Source: Villigracilis sp024434165 (GTDB taxonomy: Bacteria; Chloroflexota; Anaerolineae; Anaerolineales; Villigracilaceae). Taken from it: a stretch of DNA of 64,000 bases. The stretch spans positions 111,395 through 175,394 of the forward strand of contig SZPK01000030.1 in assembly GCA_030263665.1 (NCBI GenBank), given 5' to 3'. A program made the translations under genes and the position numbers. Shown piece by piece: positions 15,913-23,557 of this stretch. Below the pieces are notes generated by a model that ran no database searches, was not told the DNA's origin, and was given only the letters and a program-made list of their open reading frames with translations. The stretch's first letter is position 1, and each line of letters opens with the position of its first letter.

Positions 15913-16811
15913 TACATCACTTCGATCACAACCAAAATCATCGCGGCGAGCATGTAGATGGATGCGTACTTGAACAAACCGAAGTTGACGCGCTCGGAGG
16001 GCTTGAACGTGATGGCGACCGCCAGCATGAGCAGTCCCGCCGAAAGCACGCCGAGCAGACGCAGGAAGCCCCACGCCATGCCGATGCCATAGCCTGCGAT
16101 GATCATCGCCGCCGCCGCAAGGACGGATGAGATCGCAATCGTGGCGCGCGTCACGCCGAGACCGTACGTGGAGGGGAAGGTCGGCACGCAGGCGGCTTCG
16201 TAGTCTTTGGCGAATTTCATGCTGAAGGTGAGGGTGTGGGTGGGAATCCAGAAGAGGATGCCGAGCGCGAGCGTGACGCCGATCCAATCCATCCCGCCGA
16301 CGCCGAGGGCGCGTCCTGCGAGGATGGGCATTGCGCCCGAAATGCCGCCCCAGACGATGCTCCACGCGGTGCGGCGTTTGAGCCACATGCTGTACACGAC
16401 CACATCGAAGAAGAGTCCCGCAAAGACGATGAGACCGTAGAGCGCGTCCATCGCCGCCGCCCAGCCCACACCGAGAACCGAAAGGATCAAGCCGACGCGC
16501 AGGACTTCGTTTTCGTCCACCAAGCCCGCTGAGGTGGCGCGCTTTTGCGTGCGTCCCATTTTGGCGTCAATGTCGCGGTCCCACCACATGTTAAGGACGG
16601 TGCTGCCCGCAATGGCGAGGAAGAGACTGCCCGTGATGCCCAGGATGGTTCCCATGTTGAAGACGGGACAGCGCGCGCTCATGTAGCCTGCCAGTCCTGT
16701 GGCGAGAAGCAAGCCCGATTGCAGGGGTTTGGTGAGACTCCAGTAGAGGGCGATTCTTTTGGTAATTGGTAATTGGTAACTGGCGGTTGACGATTGAGCG
16801 GTGGCGGTCAT
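15912..16811 (-). CDS. ctaB: Protoheme IX farnesyltransferase (heme O synthase)
   Basis: 299 residues of the UbiA prenyltransferase superfamily. It adds a farnesyl group to heme B, giving heme O for heme-copper oxidases. The first Asp-rich motif is 'NMWWDRDIDAKMGRT' near residue 75, with 'TQKRATSAGLV' after it, and eight or nine membrane helices are predicted. A good AGGAG precedes ATG 16809-16811. The codons for 'YQLPIT' near the start come from a GGTAATT heptamer repeat (16761-16800). No oxidase subunits I-III are visible in the window. Confidence 0.92.
   Translation of the reverse strand: MTATAQSSTASYQLPITKRIALYWSLTKPLQSGLLLATGLAGYMSARCPVFNMGTILGITGSLFLAIAGSTVLNMWWDRDIDAKMGRTQKRATSAGLVDENEVLRVGLILSVLGVGWAAAMDALYGLIVFAGLFFDVVVYSMWLKRRTAWSIVWGGISGAMPILAGRALGVGGMDWIGVTLALGILFWIPTHTLTFSMKFAKDYEAACVPTFPSTYGLGVTRATIAISSVLAAAAMIIAGYGIGMAWGFLRLLGVLSAGLLMLAVAITFKPSERVNFGLFKYASIYMLAAMILVVIEVM
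16761..16800. repeat. GGTAATT heptamer array inside ctaB
   Basis: A 7-nt period (GGTAATT x2, then GGTAACT) inside the first codons of ctaB. The same word occurs inside lysA near 27591. Confidence 0.8.
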
Positions 16812-16824
16812 GTGGAACTCCTAA

Positions 16825-16930
16825 CGATATTCGAGATTCGATATTCGACATTTGACTTGCGATACCCGATAATTGATATTCAATGAGCAGACATTTTAAC
16901 CGAATATCGAATCTCGATGAACAAATATCG
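16825..16930. repeat. Heptamer array, inverted pair, between ctaB and the SUMF gene
   Basis: CGATATT-type words with a period of 7 for about eight units, then a short spacer, then CGAATAT-type words in reverse complement. This again makes a large inverted pair. Confidence 0.85.
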
Positions 16931-17929
16931 TCACCTCACACACCTGAACCCAACCCCTGGGCTGTAATACATCGGCGGGGCGGAGTTGCGAACCCAGACG
17001 CGCAGGTCCATGTCGTAGGTATCCTTCGAGCCGCCTTTCATGAAGCGGTCACTGAAGCCTTCCTGGAACTGCACGTCGCCGATCCATTGCCAGACGTTGC
17101 CCGCCATGTCGTACAGTCCGTAAGGCGAGGCGGAGTTGACGGTTTGAAAACCGTCGTACACGCTGCCGTTGTAGTAGCCGACGGGGGTCGTGCGCGAGCC
17201 GAAGGAACTCATGTCTTCGAACGGGTCGCGGCTGGAATAGAAGTTGGCGTTCTCACGCTGAATCTCCCAGCCCCAGGGGAAGGGACGACCGTCCGTGCCG
17301 CGCGCGGCTTTTTCCCATTGGATTTCGGATGGGAGGCTGTAGCCGTAATACTGACAGTAACCCCACGCGCCAAACCACGTGACCATCGTCATCGGGTGAT
17401 ACTCGTATCCTTCCTGGACGGTGAAGCGGGTTCCGTCGTATTTGACTCTTTGCGACGGGTCAGCGAGCGGAATGTACTCCCAGTCACCTTCCTTGATTTC
17501 GAGTTCGTGTTTGATGCCGTGGAAGGGATCACCAGGATAGTAACCGAGAACGGAATTGCCTTCGATTTTCAGCGTGCCATCCGCGATGGCGGCGTTGAGA
17601 TAGTCCGCGTATTGCTGCGCGGTGACGTCCGTGACCATGATCTCGAAAGCAGGTGTGAATTCCACTTCGTTGAATTGACCGAAGAAGAATTCGCCTTCGG
17701 GCACTTGCGCCCAGGCTGTGAGAATGGAAGTCTCGATCACGGAGGGCGGGAGGGGGGCGTTCAAATCCACGGGGGCGCAGGAAGCGAGGAGTGTCATTGC
17801 GAGGGCGATGGTCGAGTAGCGAACGAAGTGAGCGTATCGAGACCACGCCCGAAACAATCTCCCGTTGGCAAAAGGATTGCTTCGTCGTCGCTCCGCTCCT
17901 CCTCGCAATGACATAAGGATGTGTTTCAT
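16931..17929 (-). CDS. SUMF1/EgtB/PvdO-family lipoprotein
   Basis: Up to 332 residues. A lipobox 'LLASC' near residue 51 marks an exported lipoprotein. The FGE-sulfatase fold follows, with 'VPEGEFFFGQF', 'MTMVTWFGAWGYCQYYG', 'LPSEIQWEKAARG', 'YDMAGNVWQW' and a terminal 'GVGFRCVR'. Members act as formylglycine generators, iron(II)-dependent enzymes or binding proteins; the substrate is unknown here. The first 45 codons, including most of the signal peptide, lie within a CATTGCGAG repeat (17793-17912), so the true start is uncertain. It is part of the ctaB cluster. Confidence 0.8.
   Translation of the reverse strand: MKHILMSLRGGAERRRSNPFANGRLFRAWSRYAHFVRYSTIALAMTLLASCAPVDLNAPLPPSVIETSILTAWAQVPEGEFFFGQFNEVEFTPAFEIMVTDVTAQQYADYLNAAIADGTLKIEGNSVLGYYPGDPFHGIKHELEIKEGDWEYIPLADPSQRVKYDGTRFTVQEGYEYHPMTMVTWFGAWGYCQYYGYSLPSEIQWEKAARGTDGRPFPWGWEIQRENANFYSSRDPFEDMSSFGSRTTPVGYYNGSVYDGFQTVNSASPYGLYDMAGNVWQWIGDVQFQEGFSDRFMKGGSKDTYDMDLRVWVRNSAPPMYYSPGVGFRCVR
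17793..17912. repeat. CATTGCGAG inverted-repeat element, copy 1
   Basis: It starts GTCATTGCGAG and ends CTCGCAATGAC, with inner GAAACAATCTC / AGGATTGCTTCGTCG arms. Three relatives occur at 21296, 39663 and 43215. This copy provides the N-terminal codons of the SUMF lipoprotein. Confidence 0.8.
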
Positions 17930-19419
17930 TTCATCACCTCCTGCGCGAGTTCGTGAGCCGCTTCCTCCGTCCAGCGTCCTTTCGGTTTGAAGAGGTCAAT
18001 CAACCTCCACACCATCACAACGGCGAGCAGGACGAGCAGAAAGCCGAGACCGAAATCAATCATGTACATCAAGAGGTTGACCAGCGGCTGCTGCTCCGCT
18101 TCGCCGATGAAAAGCCGCTTCATCTCGAAGACCGTCACCGCGCCGAGGGCGAGATCCGAAAGGAAGATGATGCTCCAGCCATAAATTTGGCGGACTTTAC
18201 CTTTCAGCCCGAGCATGTCGCCGTAGTACATCAGGATGATGGTGGCAATGATCGCGGAGAGCGCGTGCCAGTGTCCCGTCAGTTCGATGCGTTCCTCGCG
18301 GGCGGGCCACAGGCGGAAGATTTCATCCAGTTTGACCGCCATGAAGATGCCGATTCCGCTGGTGGTGAAGTTCATGAACAGCATCTGCCACGTCGGTCCG
18401 AACTTGAGCGGGTCGCTGACCATCGCGCCGAGTTTTTGGAAGAAGGTGGGTTTGGCGAGGTGGGCGGTGCCGTCTTTTGCGAATTTGCCCCAACTCCAGA
18501 TGAGCAGGAAGAGCGCCGCCAGCATGGAGGGGGTCGCGCCGACGTAGATGATCATGTGCGCAATGGGTTCGAGCGGCGTGACCACGCCCCACACGCCCAG
18601 GTTGAGCACAATGCAGCCGAGGATCATCAGCGGCATGGCGACCTTGTGCCACGCGCCTTTGAAGTTCAGCCAGCGCCCGATGATGAGCGTGATCATGATG
18701 GCGATCAGCGCCAGCATAATGTGCAGATGACCGATTACGGAGTACTCCATCACAGACTTGTGCGGGTAGCGGATGACGTTTTCCGCAAGAAAGGTCTCGA
18801 AGCCGTGACCGTAGTACGAACCAGGCACCGCACCGAAGAGCGCGGAGATGACCGTCGTCACTGCGGTGGTGAAGAACGCCACACGTTCCAGGTCAACGCC
18901 TTTTTTCGTGCGCGCGTAGTCACCCTCACCCCCGACCCCTCTCCCACTGGGAGAGGGGAGATAGTAGGCTGGATCCCAGGGCCAGAGACCGATGCACAAC
19001 AACACGCCTGCAAAGAAGATGAGCGAGAGACCCGTGATGTACAGTCCGTGGAACGCCCAGTTGTGACCGAAATACGCAAAACCCATGCCGAAGACCATCG
19101 TCAAAATGTAGCCGACGGTGATCAGCACCCGCACCGACATCTTGAAGAACTCCTTCATCTTCAACAAGCCTGTGATCATGTACGTCTCGATGGCGACGAC
19201 CGCCATGGCAATCGAGTGATACAGGATGATGATGCGCCCCTCGCGCTCCGACTGCACGATGTCCATGCCGAGCAGTTTGATCACCACCTCGCGCACGCCC
19301 ATCTCCGCCATCGGTCCCGATAACATGCCCCACACCGCGGTCACGACGGCGATCATGGCAATCGCCACGAGGATCAATCCTTTGGTGGAAGTGAAAAGGT
19401 AATTGAAACGATCTTTCAT
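17926..19419 (-). CDS. 497-residue His-rich polytopic membrane protein (possible heme-copper-type protein)
   Basis: About 12 predicted membrane helices. Histidines recur at helix ends: H68 ('LYHSIAM'), H119 and H124 ('FGHNWAFHG'), H220, H231 and H233 ('GHLHIML'), H288 ('PIAHMII'), H383 and H385 ('TGHWHAL'). Helix count, length and paired His recall subunit I of heme-copper oxidases or NO reductases, but I do not see the canonical HPEVY or HH motifs, so the assignment is tentative. Its closest context is heme O synthase, a Crp/Fnr regulator and small cbb3-like proteins. Residues 155-166 ('SPSGRGVGGEG') are a translated intergenic-type repeat. AAAGGAAC precedes the ATG. Confidence 0.65.
   Translation of the reverse strand: MKDRFNYLFTSTKGLILVAIAMIAVVTAVWGMLSGPMAEMGVREVVIKLLGMDIVQSEREGRIIILYHSIAMAVVAIETYMITGLLKMKEFFKMSVRVLITVGYILTMVFGMGFAYFGHNWAFHGLYITGLSLIFFAGVLLCIGLWPWDPAYYLPSPSGRGVGGEGDYARTKKGVDLERVAFFTTAVTTVISALFGAVPGSYYGHGFETFLAENVIRYPHKSVMEYSVIGHLHIMLALIAIMITLIIGRWLNFKGAWHKVAMPLMILGCIVLNLGVWGVVTPLEPIAHMIIYVGATPSMLAALFLLIWSWGKFAKDGTAHLAKPTFFQKLGAMVSDPLKFGPTWQMLFMNFTTSGIGIFMAVKLDEIFRLWPAREERIELTGHWHALSAIIATIILMYYGDMLGLKGKVRQIYGWSIIFLSDLALGAVTVFEMKRLFIGEAEQQPLVNLLMYMIDFGLGFLLVLLAVVMVWRLIDLFKPKGRWTEEAAHELAQEVMK
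18921..18959. repeat. CTCTCCC hairpin repeat inserted in a coding sequence
   Basis: CCCCTCTCCCA / TGGGAGAGGGG, a hairpin element usually found between genes (compare 49019-49041 and 63963-63984). Here it lies in frame within the 497-residue membrane protein, in a loop between helices. Confidence 0.75.
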
Positions 19420-19438
19420 ATGTTCCTTTTACTTGTTG

Positions 19439-19553
19439 TGGATAGTGAATAGTGGATAGTGAATAGTGGATAGTGAATAGTTTAGAGTGCCGCTCCCTAT
19501 TCCCTATCCCTATTCCTTATTTCCTATTTCCTATTCACTATTCCTATTCCCAA
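19439..19553. repeat. Heptamer array, inverted pair
   Basis: GTGAATA/GTGGATA words with a period of 7, then CCTATTC/CACTATT words in reverse complement, between two membrane genes of the ctaB cluster. It ends a few bases before the stop of the downstream-mapped gene. Confidence 0.85.
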
Positions 19554-19555
19554 AT

Positions 19556-20155
19556 TTAGCCCTTCTTCGCAAAGCCCAACGCGAACGCGCCCGTCATCAG
19601 GAAGAGCAGGGGGGTGAGGATCATCATCACGAACTCGGGGCTAAAGAACAGCAGCTGCCTGCCCATGGAAATGAAGGCGAGCGCAATGCCGCCCAGTCCG
19701 ATCAGCAGACCGCCGACGCCGACCCACCAAAATCCCTTGGGCGCGCCTTTCGCAACGAACGGTCCGATGAAGATCACCAGCCCCGCCACGCCGTGGAAGA
19801 GCGGCACCGCGATCTTCTTCATCGCGTCCATGCCGCCGATGCTGGTCACGGCAATTGCCAGAAAGCCAATCGCCGCAAACCACTTGAAATACGTCTTCCA
19901 CGAAGGGAAGTACTCCTCCGCCAGCCCCATCGAAATGCCGAGCGGGATCAGGCTGGCAACCGTCAGCACGTAGGGCGAGGCGAGGATGCCGAGACCGAGG
20001 AAGATCAGCAGCAGTCCCGAAACCAAAAGCACCGCGAACCCCATCAGGTAGTAGACGTTGTGCAGGGCTTTGTGCAGGTTGTACCTTTGCCAGAAATACC
20101 AGCACAGGTAGGCGGCAATCAAGCCCGTGAGCAGAAGGAATATGATGTCTATCAT
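19556..20155 (-). CDS. Membrane protein, paralogue of the 15245-15850 gene
   Basis: 199 residues with six or seven hydrophobic helices. See the 15245 gene for the shared motifs ('HGVAGLVIF', 'VGVGGLLIGLGG'). AAGGAGA lies 8 nt before the ATG. It is first in its run of the cluster, and a Crp/Fnr-like dyad lies directly upstream (20171-20188), so it may be the regulated promoter-proximal gene. The family is not recognised. Confidence 0.65.
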   Translation of the reverse strand: MIDIIFLLLTGLIAAYLCWYFWQRYNLHKALHNVYYLMGFAVLLVSGLLLIFLGLGILASPYVLTVASLIPLGISMGLAEEYFPSWKTYFKWFAAIGFLAIAVTSIGGMDAMKKIAVPLFHGVAGLVIFIGPFVAKGAPKGFWWVGVGGLLIGLGGIALAFISMGRQLLFFSPEFVMMILTPLLFLMTGAFALGFAKKG

Positions 20156-20170
20156 GGCATTCTCCTTTCA

Positions 20171-20188
20171 TTGTGAATTATTGCACAA
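20171..20188. promoter_or_regulatory. Candidate Crp/Fnr-family operator
   Basis: TTGTG-N8-CACAA, a perfect 5-bp dyad 16-33 nt upstream of the 19556-20155 start. A Crp/Fnr regulator is encoded 1.6 kb away (21752-22441). Confidence 0.4.
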
Positions 20189-20473
20189 CATCCGTCAAAA
20201 ATACTATGACTAATGTCACAATATTTTGCGCTGGCAATTCCTTTATTTGACTTCTTGTAAAAGTCACTTTTTTTACCTTGCTCAAGGCGGCGTCCCCGCC
20301 GCCGAGGACTGCGGCGGGAGCACTTATACAAGAGGTCTATTCTGCTCTGCGACAAAACGCTTCAGGACTCGCCCAAGCCTGCTTGCCCTGCCCAGGCTTT
20401 TCTCAACCTTGTGGCTTTTGCTCCGCCGATTTCCGCGTGCTCAACACCCAGCCTCGACGCAGGAAAGCGCCCG
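20189..20473. other. Intergenic stretch with a GC-rich palindrome
   Basis: It holds upstream DNA of the 20155 gene and a GC-rich repeat at 20286-20320 (GGCGGCGTCCCCGCCGCC). The right part resembles nothing I recognise. The plus-strand open frames here have no coding character. Confidence 0.5.
20286..20320. repeat. GC-rich GGCGGCG palindrome, copy 1
   Basis: GGCGGCG TCCC CGCCGCC, followed by GAGGAC and a partial repeat. Relatives lie at 26520 and 63830. Confidence 0.7.
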
Positions 20474-21271
20474 CTACGCGCTGGCATTCCACGCTTCGAG
20501 CATCTTCCGCGTGGACGGGAGCAGGAGGTAGATCAACAGCCCTGTCCCAAAAAGCGGCGCGGGCAGGAACATCGAGAAGCGGTGCACTTCCACCAGCGCG
20601 TTGTACAAGCCCAGCGGGTAGCCCGCCAGCATGGACATGACCGAGGCGAAGATGCCGACGGGGATGGACCACGATTTCTTTTTGAACACGGCAAAGATGA
20701 AGATCGCCCATGCCGCCGCGCCCCACCAACTGACCTGCTGGGTCATCACGTACATCCCGTTCCAGAAGGGGTTATCGTGCGAGGTGGTGAACTTGGCGAT
20801 GGGCGCAACGCCGTCAATGAAGGTCAGCACATAGGCAAGACCCGCAATAAAAGTGAGCGTGATGATTTTCTTCTCCACGCCTCCGATGAAGAGCATCCCG
20901 AACCACAGGATGCCGCCCAGCGCAAAGACCGAGAGCGTGGGTGTTGGCAGTTGACTGTCCATGGCAGGGATGGCGGGGAAGAAGCCGACCAGCAGTTGAA
21001 TCGTCGCTGCGACTGCGCCCCAGAACCAAGCCCACTCTTTCTTTTGGAGGAAGCCGTAGAGCGCCGCCGCCCAAATCGCGGTAGAGGCGGTTCCGATCCA
21101 GCCGAGGACCGCGTAGGTGATTCGCACCGACCAGGCTTCGTCCATGCGGTCGGTGGCGAGTTTGACGCCGATCACCTGGTTGTATTGGCTGGCGATCAGG
21201 TAGAAAGCCAGCAGCCCCGCCGCAATGCCGAGGATGGCAAGCGCGGCTCCGAGTTTGTGATTGTTTTTCAT
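20474..21271 (-). CDS. Polytopic membrane protein of the ctaB cluster
   Basis: 265 residues from ATG 21269-21271 with GGAGAAACCC just upstream; the longer open frame into 21373 is translated repeat sequence. Seven or eight hydrophobic helices are predicted. Aromatic-rich loops ('HDNPFWNGMYVM', 'QQVSWWGAAAW') and 'VEVHRFSMFLP' stand out. No known motif. Its position suggests a role with the heme-related membrane genes; function unknown. Confidence 0.6.
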   Translation of the reverse strand: MKNNHKLGAALAILGIAAGLLAFYLIASQYNQVIGVKLATDRMDEAWSVRITYAVLGWIGTASTAIWAAALYGFLQKKEWAWFWGAVAATIQLLVGFFPAIPAMDSQLPTPTLSVFALGGILWFGMLFIGGVEKKIITLTFIAGLAYVLTFIDGVAPIAKFTTSHDNPFWNGMYVMTQQVSWWGAAAWAIFIFAVFKKKSWSIPVGIFASVMSMLAGYPLGLYNALVEVHRFSMFLPAPLFGTGLLIYLLLPSTRKMLEAWNASA

Positions 21272-21295
21272 GGGTTTCTCCTTTTTGGTTTTCCT

Positions 21296-21392
21296 GTCAT
21301 TGCGAGGAGTGGCGCTCTGCGCCACGACGAAGCAATCTCTAAAACAGTAAGCAAGATTGCTTTGGGTGGACAATCACCACCCTTGCAATGAC
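21296..21392. repeat. CATTGCGAG inverted-repeat element, copy 2
   Basis: It starts GTCATTGCGAGGAG, with an internal hairpin TGGCGC TCT GCGCCA and GAAGCAATCTC / AAGATTGCTT arms, and ends TTGCAATGAC. Confidence 0.85.
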
Positions 21393-21398
21393 AGAGCG

Positions 21399-21665
21399 TT
21401 ACGTTAAATCAATTCTGCGCGAAGGGCTGGGCGCGCCTGGCGCCTCGATGCGGTTGACCACGCCGCGCAGCCCGCTCACGCTTTTTGCGAGTCTCTCCGC
21501 CGCCTCGCGGATTTCCAGCGAATCCACTTTTCCCGCGAGATGAGCGATGCCGTTCAGCACGCCCACGCGCAACTCCGCGGAAGCGGTAACGCTGTCAGCG
21601 GCGAATAAAGCCAAAATCGCGGCACGCAGGCTTTCGTCGGAGGGAAGAGGCGGGGATTGAGTCAT
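21399..21665 (-). CDS. BON-domain protein
   Basis: 88 residues from ATG 21663-21665. A BON domain covers most of it ('LRAAILALFAADSVTASAELRVGVLNGIAHLAGKVDSLEIREAAERLAKSVSGLRGVVNRI'-like, with the hallmark Gly in 'VNGIAHLAGKV' and 'GVVNRI'). BON domains bind membranes or phospholipids, but no signal peptide is present, so it is probably cytosolic. The frame upstream to 21704 is a translated terminator hairpin, so I reject that longer start. Confidence 0.75.
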   Translation of the reverse strand: MTQSPPLPSDESLRAAILALFAADSVTASAELRVGVLNGIAHLAGKVDSLEIREAAERLAKSVSGLRGVVNRIEAPGAPSPSRRIDLT

Positions 21666-21702
21666 AAAAAAGACCAGTCTGTTCGTAGTGTACAGACTGG
21701 TC
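21666..21702 (-). terminator. Terminator of the Crp/Fnr gene
   Basis: The stem GACCAGTCTGT / ACAGACTGGTC (11 bp) is followed on the minus strand by TTTTTT, just before the BON gene. Confidence 0.85.
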
Positions 21703-21751
21703 ATGGTTTTGCGTACGACTTTTGTCGTGTGCCAACAATGACAAAAAGGAT

Positions 21752-22441
21752 TTACACCCTCCCCCGTTCCTCCAACCCCTTCGCATCGAGCAGGACGATG
21801 GCTTGCTTCTCCACCCTGAGCAGATTCTCCGCTTCGAGCGTTTTCAACGCGCGGCTGAGCACGTCGCGCACTGTGCCGAGGCGGACTGCCATTTCATCGA
21901 AGGTCGTCCAATCGCGGCGCGGGACGATGAGCTGCCCGTCGCGCAGTTCGGCATAACGCAGGAGCGTGTTGGCAAGGCGCGACTCCACGCTTCGCAGCGA
22001 GAGGTCTTCAACAAGGCGAATGTAATGCAGCACGCGCTCGCCGAGATGACGAATGACCGCCGTTGCAAATTCGGGATGACGCGGGATGAGGTCTAGCACG
22101 GTTTGCGCGGGGATCGCCCACACGTCCACATCCTCCAGCGCGGATACCGTGCCTGGATACGTTGTGCCAGTGAACACGGCTATATCGCCGAAGACCTCAA
22201 CGGGACGCAGGAACATCATCGCCTGCTCGCGTCCTTCGCGGGTCATGCGTGTGGCTTTGACCCAGCCCGACTCGAGGATGTAAACGAAATCGGCGGGTTC
22301 GCCCTCCACGTAGATCACCTGCCCCGCCTCGAAGTGATGGTGGCTTGCAGAAGCGGCAATCGTTTGTTGAATCTCTTCGGGCAGTTCCGCGAAGTGGCGC
22401 AGGCGTCCCAGAATATTCCTGATGTGAGTGAAGTTGTTCAT
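21752..22441 (-). CDS. Crp/Fnr family transcriptional regulator
   Basis: 229 residues. The N-terminal cyclic-nucleotide-binding jelly roll is seen in 'GQVIYVEGEPADFVYILESGWV' near residue 37 and 'PVEVFGDIAVFTGTTYPG' near 77. The C-terminal HTH_Crp has 'DEMAVRLGTVRDVLSRALKTLEAENLLRVEK'. The PRR cAMP-binding motif and the N-terminal Cys cluster of Fnr are absent, so it is neither classical Crp nor classical Fnr and may sense NO, redox state or another signal. It is embedded in the ctaB cluster and is the likely regulator of it. Confidence 0.9.
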   Translation of the reverse strand: MNNFTHIRNILGRLRHFAELPEEIQQTIAASASHHHFEAGQVIYVEGEPADFVYILESGWVKATRMTREGREQAMMFLRPVEVFGDIAVFTGTTYPGTVSALEDVDVWAIPAQTVLDLIPRHPEFATAVIRHLGERVLHYIRLVEDLSLRSVESRLANTLLRYAELRDGQLIVPRRDWTTFDEMAVRLGTVRDVLSRALKTLEAENLLRVEKQAIVLLDAKGLEERGRV

Positions 22442-22500
22442 GCGATTGCCCTTATTATCATACTAACGCTATTTGTGGGCATTCATGTAAAACCCCTCTA

Positions 22501-22950
22501 TTATTGATCGTTAGACAACAAGTCTGCGTCAATCAAATCCTGCGGGCGACCTGCTGCGCGCTTGGAAGCGATCAAATCCTGTTTCGACATAAAAATCACA
22601 TTCAACCCATCGAAATCAACATTCACGCGCCTGTTCCAGCATTCTTCAAATTGAACGCCAGGGATTCCCATCAAAATATCCACCCGTACAGGAGGCACAC
22701 CCATTTGAAAGAAAAATCCTTCCTCTGCAAAATCCTTTGGCGTCAGCCCTGCCAGTGGTGCGCCAAACTCACGCAAGGCGTTATACACCGCTTCTGCATT
22801 GGCAATGTCGGTGCCGATCAGCACATCAAGGTCTTTGGTGAAGCGCGGCTCGGCATACTGGACAACTGCATACCCGCCAACCACCATGTACCTAACGTTG
22901 TGGTCGTTGAAAATGCGTAACAGATCGCTGAAGTCGGAGTTGACGAACAT
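22501..22950 (-). CDS. DUF6036-like nucleotidyltransferase
   Basis: 149 residues. Nucleotidyltransferase fold: 'VRYMVVGGYAVVQYAEPRFTKDLDVLIGT' contains the GG and D-x-D catalytic pattern, and 'VDILMGIPGV' gives the third acidic residue. The C-terminal 'DLIASKRAAGRPQDLIDADLL' is typical of this family. Such genes resemble AbiEii-type toxins or MNT proteins and are often paired with a small upstream gene, here the 68-residue protein overlapping its start. It is apparently intact. Confidence 0.8.
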   Translation of the reverse strand: MFVNSDFSDLLRIFNDHNVRYMVVGGYAVVQYAEPRFTKDLDVLIGTDIANAEAVYNALREFGAPLAGLTPKDFAEEGFFFQMGVPPVRVDILMGIPGVQFEECWNRRVNVDFDGLNVIFMSKQDLIASKRAAGRPQDLIDADLLSNDQ

Positions 22951-23098
22951 CCTGTCCCTTCACCTTGGCGGCGTGAACGATCAATTCCCACACAGCATCA
23001 AATCGCGCTTTTGGGGGCTGTGCCTGCCAGAATTTCAGGTCAAAAGACCTGTCCATCTGTCCAATCCTTCCGCGCCGTTCAATAAAGTTGGTTCTCAT
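22892..23098 (-). CDS. Small partner protein of the DUF6036 nucleotidyltransferase
   Basis: 68 residues. 'MDRSFDLKFWQAQPPKARF' followed by 'AVWELIVHAAKVKGQDVRQLRLQRS' is a pattern I know from small genes that sit directly before this nucleotidyltransferase family. Its 3' end overlaps the nucleotidyltransferase start by 59 nt in another frame. Role unknown; probably the other half of a two-gene toxin-antitoxin-like unit. Confidence 0.65.
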   Translation of the reverse strand: MRTNFIERRGRIGQMDRSFDLKFWQAQPPKARFDAVWELIVHAAKVKGQDVRQLRLQRSVTHFQRPQR

Positions 23099-23158
23099 GC
23101 TTCAACTTATATCATAATTCCAGCAACGGCGTATGGAGAAAATATGCAACATCCTTCG

Positions 23159-23557
23159 CTACGTTCCATACGGCTTGACGCGCCGCCACGTGCCGAGGAT
23201 GTAAACCAGCACGCCTGCCGCCTCAAGGATGCGACCAGCCGACGCCGCAAAGGGAAGCCAGGCTTGAATAGCGACCAGAAGAATCCCCGCGTTGACGAGG
23301 AGAAATGCCATCCAGATCAGGGTTTCGTTCCCGCGCGGCGGTCCGCTCATGAAGCGCGGCAGAATCCAAAAGGAGACGCCCATCGCCAGCTGCACCATCC
23401 AGCCGATGAGCAGGAATTCCACATGGACGGGGAAAAGGTACCAAACGGAGGGGAAATACGAAATCCCTTTTTCAGCGAGGATCAGGGCGCCAAAGGCAAA
23501 ACCAGCCAGCAGGTAGATCAGCGAAGCGCGCACAAACCAAACGCTCAAGCGCGGCAT
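23159..23557 (-). CDS. Small cbb3-oxidase-subunit-I-like membrane protein B
   Basis: 132 residues, four membrane helices. It has 'HVEFLLIGWMVQLAMGVSFWILPRF' in helix 2, a pattern (H-x5-GW-x4-GV-x3-P) shared with its neighbour and with parts of cbb3/NnrS-like proteins. Its ATG abuts the stop of the upstream gene with no gap. Together the two may form a heteromeric heme or metal membrane protein; this is inference. Confidence 0.65.
   Translation of the reverse strand: MPRLSVWFVRASLIYLLAGFAFGALILAEKGISYFPSVWYLFPVHVEFLLIGWMVQLAMGVSFWILPRFMSGPPRGNETLIWMAFLLVNAGILLVAIQAWLPFAASAGRILEAAGVLVYILGTWRRVKPYGT

Noticed and set aside
16883..17911. A 342-codon plus-strand open frame opposite the SUMF lipoprotein
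   Set aside because: Shadow frame; SUMF motifs are clear on the other strand.
17953..19323. A 456-codon plus-strand open frame opposite the 497-residue membrane protein
   Set aside because: His/Asp/Glu/Arg-rich shadow with no domain; the minus-strand frame has a ribosome-binding site and coherent membrane helices.
13231..19553. CRISPR-like repetition in the heptamer/octamer arrays
   Set aside because: Period is only 7-8 nt, there are no unique spacers and no cas genes.
20226..20640. Two overlapping plus-strand open frames in the gap after 20156
   Set aside because: They run through a palindromic repeat and into the 3' end of a real minus-strand gene; no coding signal.
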